Positions 7,564-9,474 of a DNA stretch of 9,474 nt are shown here, piece by piece. The notes beneath the pieces are model-generated. The model saw nothing but the letters and a program-made list of their open reading frames with translations. It was not told where the DNA came from and made no database searches. Position 1 is the stretch's first letter, and each line of letters opens with the position of its first letter. This DNA is from Bacteroidales bacterium (GTDB lineage Bacteria > Bacteroidota > Bacteroidia > Bacteroidales > Muribaculaceae): the NCBI GenBank assembly GCA_030526455.1, contig JAUNCU010000112.1:1-9474 (forward strand). The letters are read 5' to 3'. The position numbers were made by a program, and so were the translations under genes.

Positions 7564-7571
7564 TAATTTTG
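7564..7571 (+). promoter_or_regulatory. -7 promoter element of the flavodoxin-cupin operon
   Basis: TAATTTTG matches TAnnTTTG exactly and lies 33 bases upstream of the ATG at 7605. A -33 TTG at ideal spacing is missing; the nearest TTG ends 12 bases upstream. An activator might compensate, but that is inference. Confidence 0.5.
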
Positions 7572-7604
7572 CACCTATATTCAACATTAGGCATAAAAAA
7601 ACTT

Positions 7605-8096
7605 ATGGGAAATAAAACTACGGCTATTGTCTACTGCACGAAGTATGGCACTGCGCAAAAGATTAGTCAGGCGATTCGTGAGGCTCTTTGTGGTAGCACT
7701 GAGGTGAGCCTCTTTCATCTGCACGATGGCGCTGATGTGGATGTGGCGAATTTCGACACGGTGGTGCTGCTCACCTCCATCTATGCCGGTAAGCCTCGAA
7801 AAGAAATGACCGCATTCTGCAGCCGCCACGAGGGCGAACTGCTGCAGAAGCGCCTGTTTGTGGCTATTTGTGGTATGGACAAGGGCAATGCAATCAAGGA
7901 AATAGAAACGGCTTATTCGCCCGCGCTGATTCATCATGCTGCCGACGCCGTGTTCTTCGAAGGAGAATACCGGCTCAAGCAGATGCATTGGCCCGACCGC
8001 TTGCTCTTGCGCCTGTTTTTCAAGGTGAAGGAGCCGCTACTGCGTGACTACTCCCACGATGTGAAAATATTAACAGATAAAATTCTTGCGATATGA
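7605..8096 (+). CDS. Flavodoxin-domain protein, HemG-like
   Basis: This 163-residue protein has a single flavodoxin fold and probably binds FMN. Seen: the N-terminal strand and phosphate loop TAIVYCTKYGTAQKIS at about residues 5-20, fitting the T-x-x-G-T-A pattern of flavodoxins; a second flavin-contact loop VVLLTSIYAGKPRKEM; and the LFVAICGMDKG segment for the third. The overall pattern and size are closest to the HemG / flavodoxin_5 group (menaquinone-linked protoporphyrinogen oxidase, about 180 residues), but sequence alone does not prove that activity. The start at 7605 places the first beta-strand at the N terminus and lies just after a good -7 element. The same frame stays open upstream to an ATG at 7395, which would add a hydrophobic stretch; this is not favoured. 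Its stop overlaps the start of the next gene (ATGA), implying one transcript and coupled translation. Confidence 0.8.
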   Translation: MGNKTTAIVYCTKYGTAQKISQAIREALCGSTEVSLFHLHDGADVDVANFDTVVLLTSIYAGKPRKEMTAFCSRHEGELLQKRLFVAICGMDKGNAIKEIETAYSPALIHHAADAVFFEGEYRLKQMHWPDRLLLRLFFKVKEPLLRDYSHDVKILTDKILAI

Positions 8097-8479
8097 AACT
8101 GATTGAGGCTACCGCTGATTTCTCCATGGCAAGCGTGGGCGCTTTTGAGAAGGTGAAAGGCAAAGATTTTGCTAAAGATGTATTGAATACCACTTCTATG
8201 GAGGTGTCGATTACAGCGCTTGAGGCGGGTGAACAATCGCTCTATCATGTGCACCGACACAATGAGGAACTCTATGTGGTCATCTCCGGCGAGGGGGTGA
8301 TGCGCATTGAGGGCGTGGACCATGCAGTGGCTGAGGGCACGGTGGTGCGTGTGGCGCCCAAGGCTGCCCGATGCCTGAAAAATACTGGTGGCAAGCCATT
8401 GGTATTCATGTGTGTGCAAGCCCGTGAGAATAGCCTTGAGGGCTATACCTTGGGCGATGGCTCGCTTGCCAAGGATTGA
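8093..8479 (+). CDS. Small single-domain cupin protein
   Basis: This 128-residue protein has one cupin barrel. Seen: cupin motif 1, with G46, H52, H54, E58/E59 and G66 in the GEQSLYHVHRHNEELYVVIS stretch, gives the first metal ligands. Motif 2 is degenerate: in VAPKAARCLKNTG the usual third histidine position holds arginine (R93 by alignment to P-x-x-x-H-x-x-x-N) and the usual glycine is lysine. Metal binding may therefore use fewer or different ligands; H56 and C94 are nearby candidates. The substrate is unknown; relatives include isomerases, dioxygenases and sensor proteins. The ATG at 8093 overlaps the flavodoxin stop by four bases, so the two are almost surely co-translated. No terminator is visible after it. 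Confidence 0.88.
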   Translation: MKLIEATADFSMASVGAFEKVKGKDFAKDVLNTTSMEVSITALEAGEQSLYHVHRHNEELYVVISGEGVMRIEGVDHAVAEGTVVRVAPKAARCLKNTGGKPLVFMCVQARENSLEGYTLGDGSLAKD

Positions 8480-8514
8480 AGTGAAGATTTGTAATTATTA
8501 AAATTGAAGAAGAT

Positions 8515-8595
8515 ATGAAAAATGTGATGTTTTTTCCCGTTACGGCAGTTGTGATGTTTCTGCTTTCGATGTTTTATGCTATCTTTGCCTGCTAA
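8515..8595 (+). CDS. Possible 26-residue hydrophobic peptide
   Basis: An ATG preceded by purine-rich GAAGAAG opens a 26-codon frame encoding MKNVMFFPV, then a hydrophobic run to YAIFAC and TAA. The product would be almost wholly membrane-embedded, or a signal-peptide-like sequence ending at the cysteine of a poor lipobox (IFAC). It lies between the cupin and AraC genes on the same strand. Its 3' end overlaps the probable AraC promoter, so it may be chance or the relic of a lipoprotein signal. I do not recognise it. Confidence 0.3.
   Translation: MKNVMFFPVTAVVMFLLSMFYAIFAC
8557..8587 (+). promoter_or_regulatory. Probable promoter of the AraC-family gene
   Basis: TATCTTTG at 8580-8587 matches TAnnTTTG exactly. 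TTTC at 8557-8560 is a near match to the -33 TTTG, 19 bases upstream. The transcript would start near 8593, giving a leader of under 20 bases to the ATG at 8610. The AraC gene thus need not depend on the cupin transcript. Confidence 0.55.
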
Positions 8596-8609
8596 ATAGC
8601 ATACAGCAA

Positions 8610-9440
8610 ATGATTAAGTCGTTCTCCATATTGCCATCGGCGCTGCTTCGGCCCTACGTGCATCACTACTGGGTGATGAAGAGCGATGGCGATGATGTGA
8701 GCGAAACCATTTTTCCGCCCGCTTGCATGAAGTGGGTGTTTCATCGTGGCGTGCCTTTTGCCATCGATGGCGACAGCGACGATAGCCGCCAGGCCTCGCT
8801 GTGTGTGCAATACGATAGGCCGGTGCAGGTTACGAGTCACCGAAGGCTTGAGATGATAAGCGTGTTCTTCACCCCTTACGCCACTCGCGCAGTGATGCAG
8901 ATGCCCGCCGAATTGCTGGCTGGCAAACTCCTTGACTTCGACGACGTGGACGACAAGGAACTATCGGCTTTGAAGCGCAGGGTGCATGATGCCGACAGCA
9001 CCGATGAGGCGATTATGCTGATCGACACTTTTTTGCAGCGCCGCGTGCTGGGCATTCCACAAAGCCCCTACATCGATCAACTGGCTCACGTGTTTGATGT
9101 GATGTCGGCTAATCCGCAGGCGAAGATACCGATGCTTGCCGAGAAGGCGTGTCTGTGCGAAAGGCAGTTCCGCACCATCTTTTCCGACAATGTGGGCTTT
9201 TCGCCAAAACACATGATTAGAATCAATCGTTTCAAGACCATTCTCAATCGCCTGGTGACCAATCCTGAAGTGGCACTGGAAGAACTTGTGCTTGAAACCG
9301 ACCTCACCGATTACTCTCACCTCAACAAAGAATTCCGCCACTTCGCGGGCATGACCCCACGCCAGTATCTAGAACTGCTGCAAGCCGTGAAGCAAAACCG
9401 CCTGCTGGGCGTGTATAAGTCGTATTACTGCACTCTTTGA
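8610..9440 (+). CDS. AraC-family transcriptional regulator (DUF6597-type N terminus)
   Basis: This 276-residue protein is a DNA-binding transcription factor. Seen: an N-terminal segment SILPSALLRPYVHHYWVM at about 6-23, and a beta-rich region to about 110, as in the DUF6597 N-terminal domain found on many Bacteroidota AraC proteins; and a C-terminal AraC DNA-binding domain of two helix-turn-helix units, at about 171-195 (IPMLAEKACLCERQFRTIF) and 221-243, closing with the family signature EFRHFAGMTPRQYL at 241-254. Some 22 residues follow that signature. No membrane segment is present, so it should be cytoplasmic. It has its own promoter and sits 130 bases after the cupin gene; AraC regulators often control neighbours, so the flavodoxin-cupin pair is a candidate target (inference). 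The effector is unknown. Confidence 0.92.
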   Translation: MIKSFSILPSALLRPYVHHYWVMKSDGDDVSETIFPPACMKWVFHRGVPFAIDGDSDDSRQASLCVQYDRPVQVTSHRRLEMISVFFTPYATRAVMQMPAELLAGKLLDFDDVDDKELSALKRRVHDADSTDEAIMLIDTFLQRRVLGIPQSPYIDQLAHVFDVMSANPQAKIPMLAEKACLCERQFRTIFSDNVGFSPKHMIRINRFKTILNRLVTNPEVALEELVLETDLTDYSHLNKEFRHFAGMTPRQYLELLQAVKQNRLLGVYKSYYCTL

Positions 9441-9474
9441 GGATTCTGGGTGTGAGGGGTTTTTCAGTGATTTT

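Larger units (their letters stand above)
7302..7604. other. Divergent intergenic region, TonB receptor / flavodoxin
   Basis: This 303-base stretch separates two divergent genes. It holds a small hairpin (7420-7434), three 14-base direct repeats (7464-7521), and a good -7 element for the flavodoxin gene (7564-7571). For the receptor on the minus strand only a weak -7 candidate is seen, TACTTTTC at 7378-7371, with 7 of 8 positions matching and no convincing -33. No convincing gene lies in it. Confidence 0.6.

Noticed and set aside
7349..7594. 81-codon minus-strand frame with a Q/A/K-rich repetitive product
   Set aside because: The repetition comes from the 14-bp DNA repeats, there is no start context, and it spans the flavodoxin promoter.

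Overview
The window looks like a chromosomal segment of a Bacteroidota species, most likely order Bacteroidales. Several upstream regions carry the Bacteroidota -7 promoter element TAnnTTTG, start codons are preceded by A-rich leaders rather than strong Shine-Dalgarno sites, and there is a TonB-dependent receptor with the N-terminal carboxypeptidase-regulatory-like domain typical of this phylum. The genus cannot be fixed from the sequence alone.

Layout: (1) 12-1537, plus strand: a self-contained gene for an AAA+ ATPase with a C-terminal DUF234 / PD-(D/E)XK nuclease-like domain, with its own -7 element and a strong hairpin after it. (2) 1448-1630: a convergent intergenic region holding two adjacent perfect palindromes, one terminator-like and one centred on GGGGACTGTCCCC that resembles a dispersed REP-type element. 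(3) 1631-4761, minus strand: ROK-family sugar kinase (upstream) and NAD+-dependent DNA ligase ligA (downstream), separated by a rho-independent terminator that overlaps the ligA promoter. (4) 4905-7301, minus strand: a TonB-dependent outer-membrane receptor with signal peptide and no SusD partner in view. (5) 7302-7604: a divergent intergenic region with a small hairpin and three 14-bp direct repeats. (6) 7605-9440, plus strand: a HemG-like flavodoxin-domain protein and a small cupin joined by an ATGA overlap, then a possible 26-residue hydrophobic peptide ORF, then an AraC-family regulator with its own promoter.

Most genes are ordinary housekeeping or accessory genes with separate promoters, not one pathway. 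The only tightly coupled pair is flavodoxin-cupin; the AraC regulator beside it is a plausible but unproven controller. I see no CRISPR array, tRNA, rRNA or complete insertion sequence. Nothing here is a clear new multi-gene system. The best leads are the ATPase-nuclease gene, the paired palindromes, the tiny peptide ORF and the triple repeat upstream of the flavodoxin gene.
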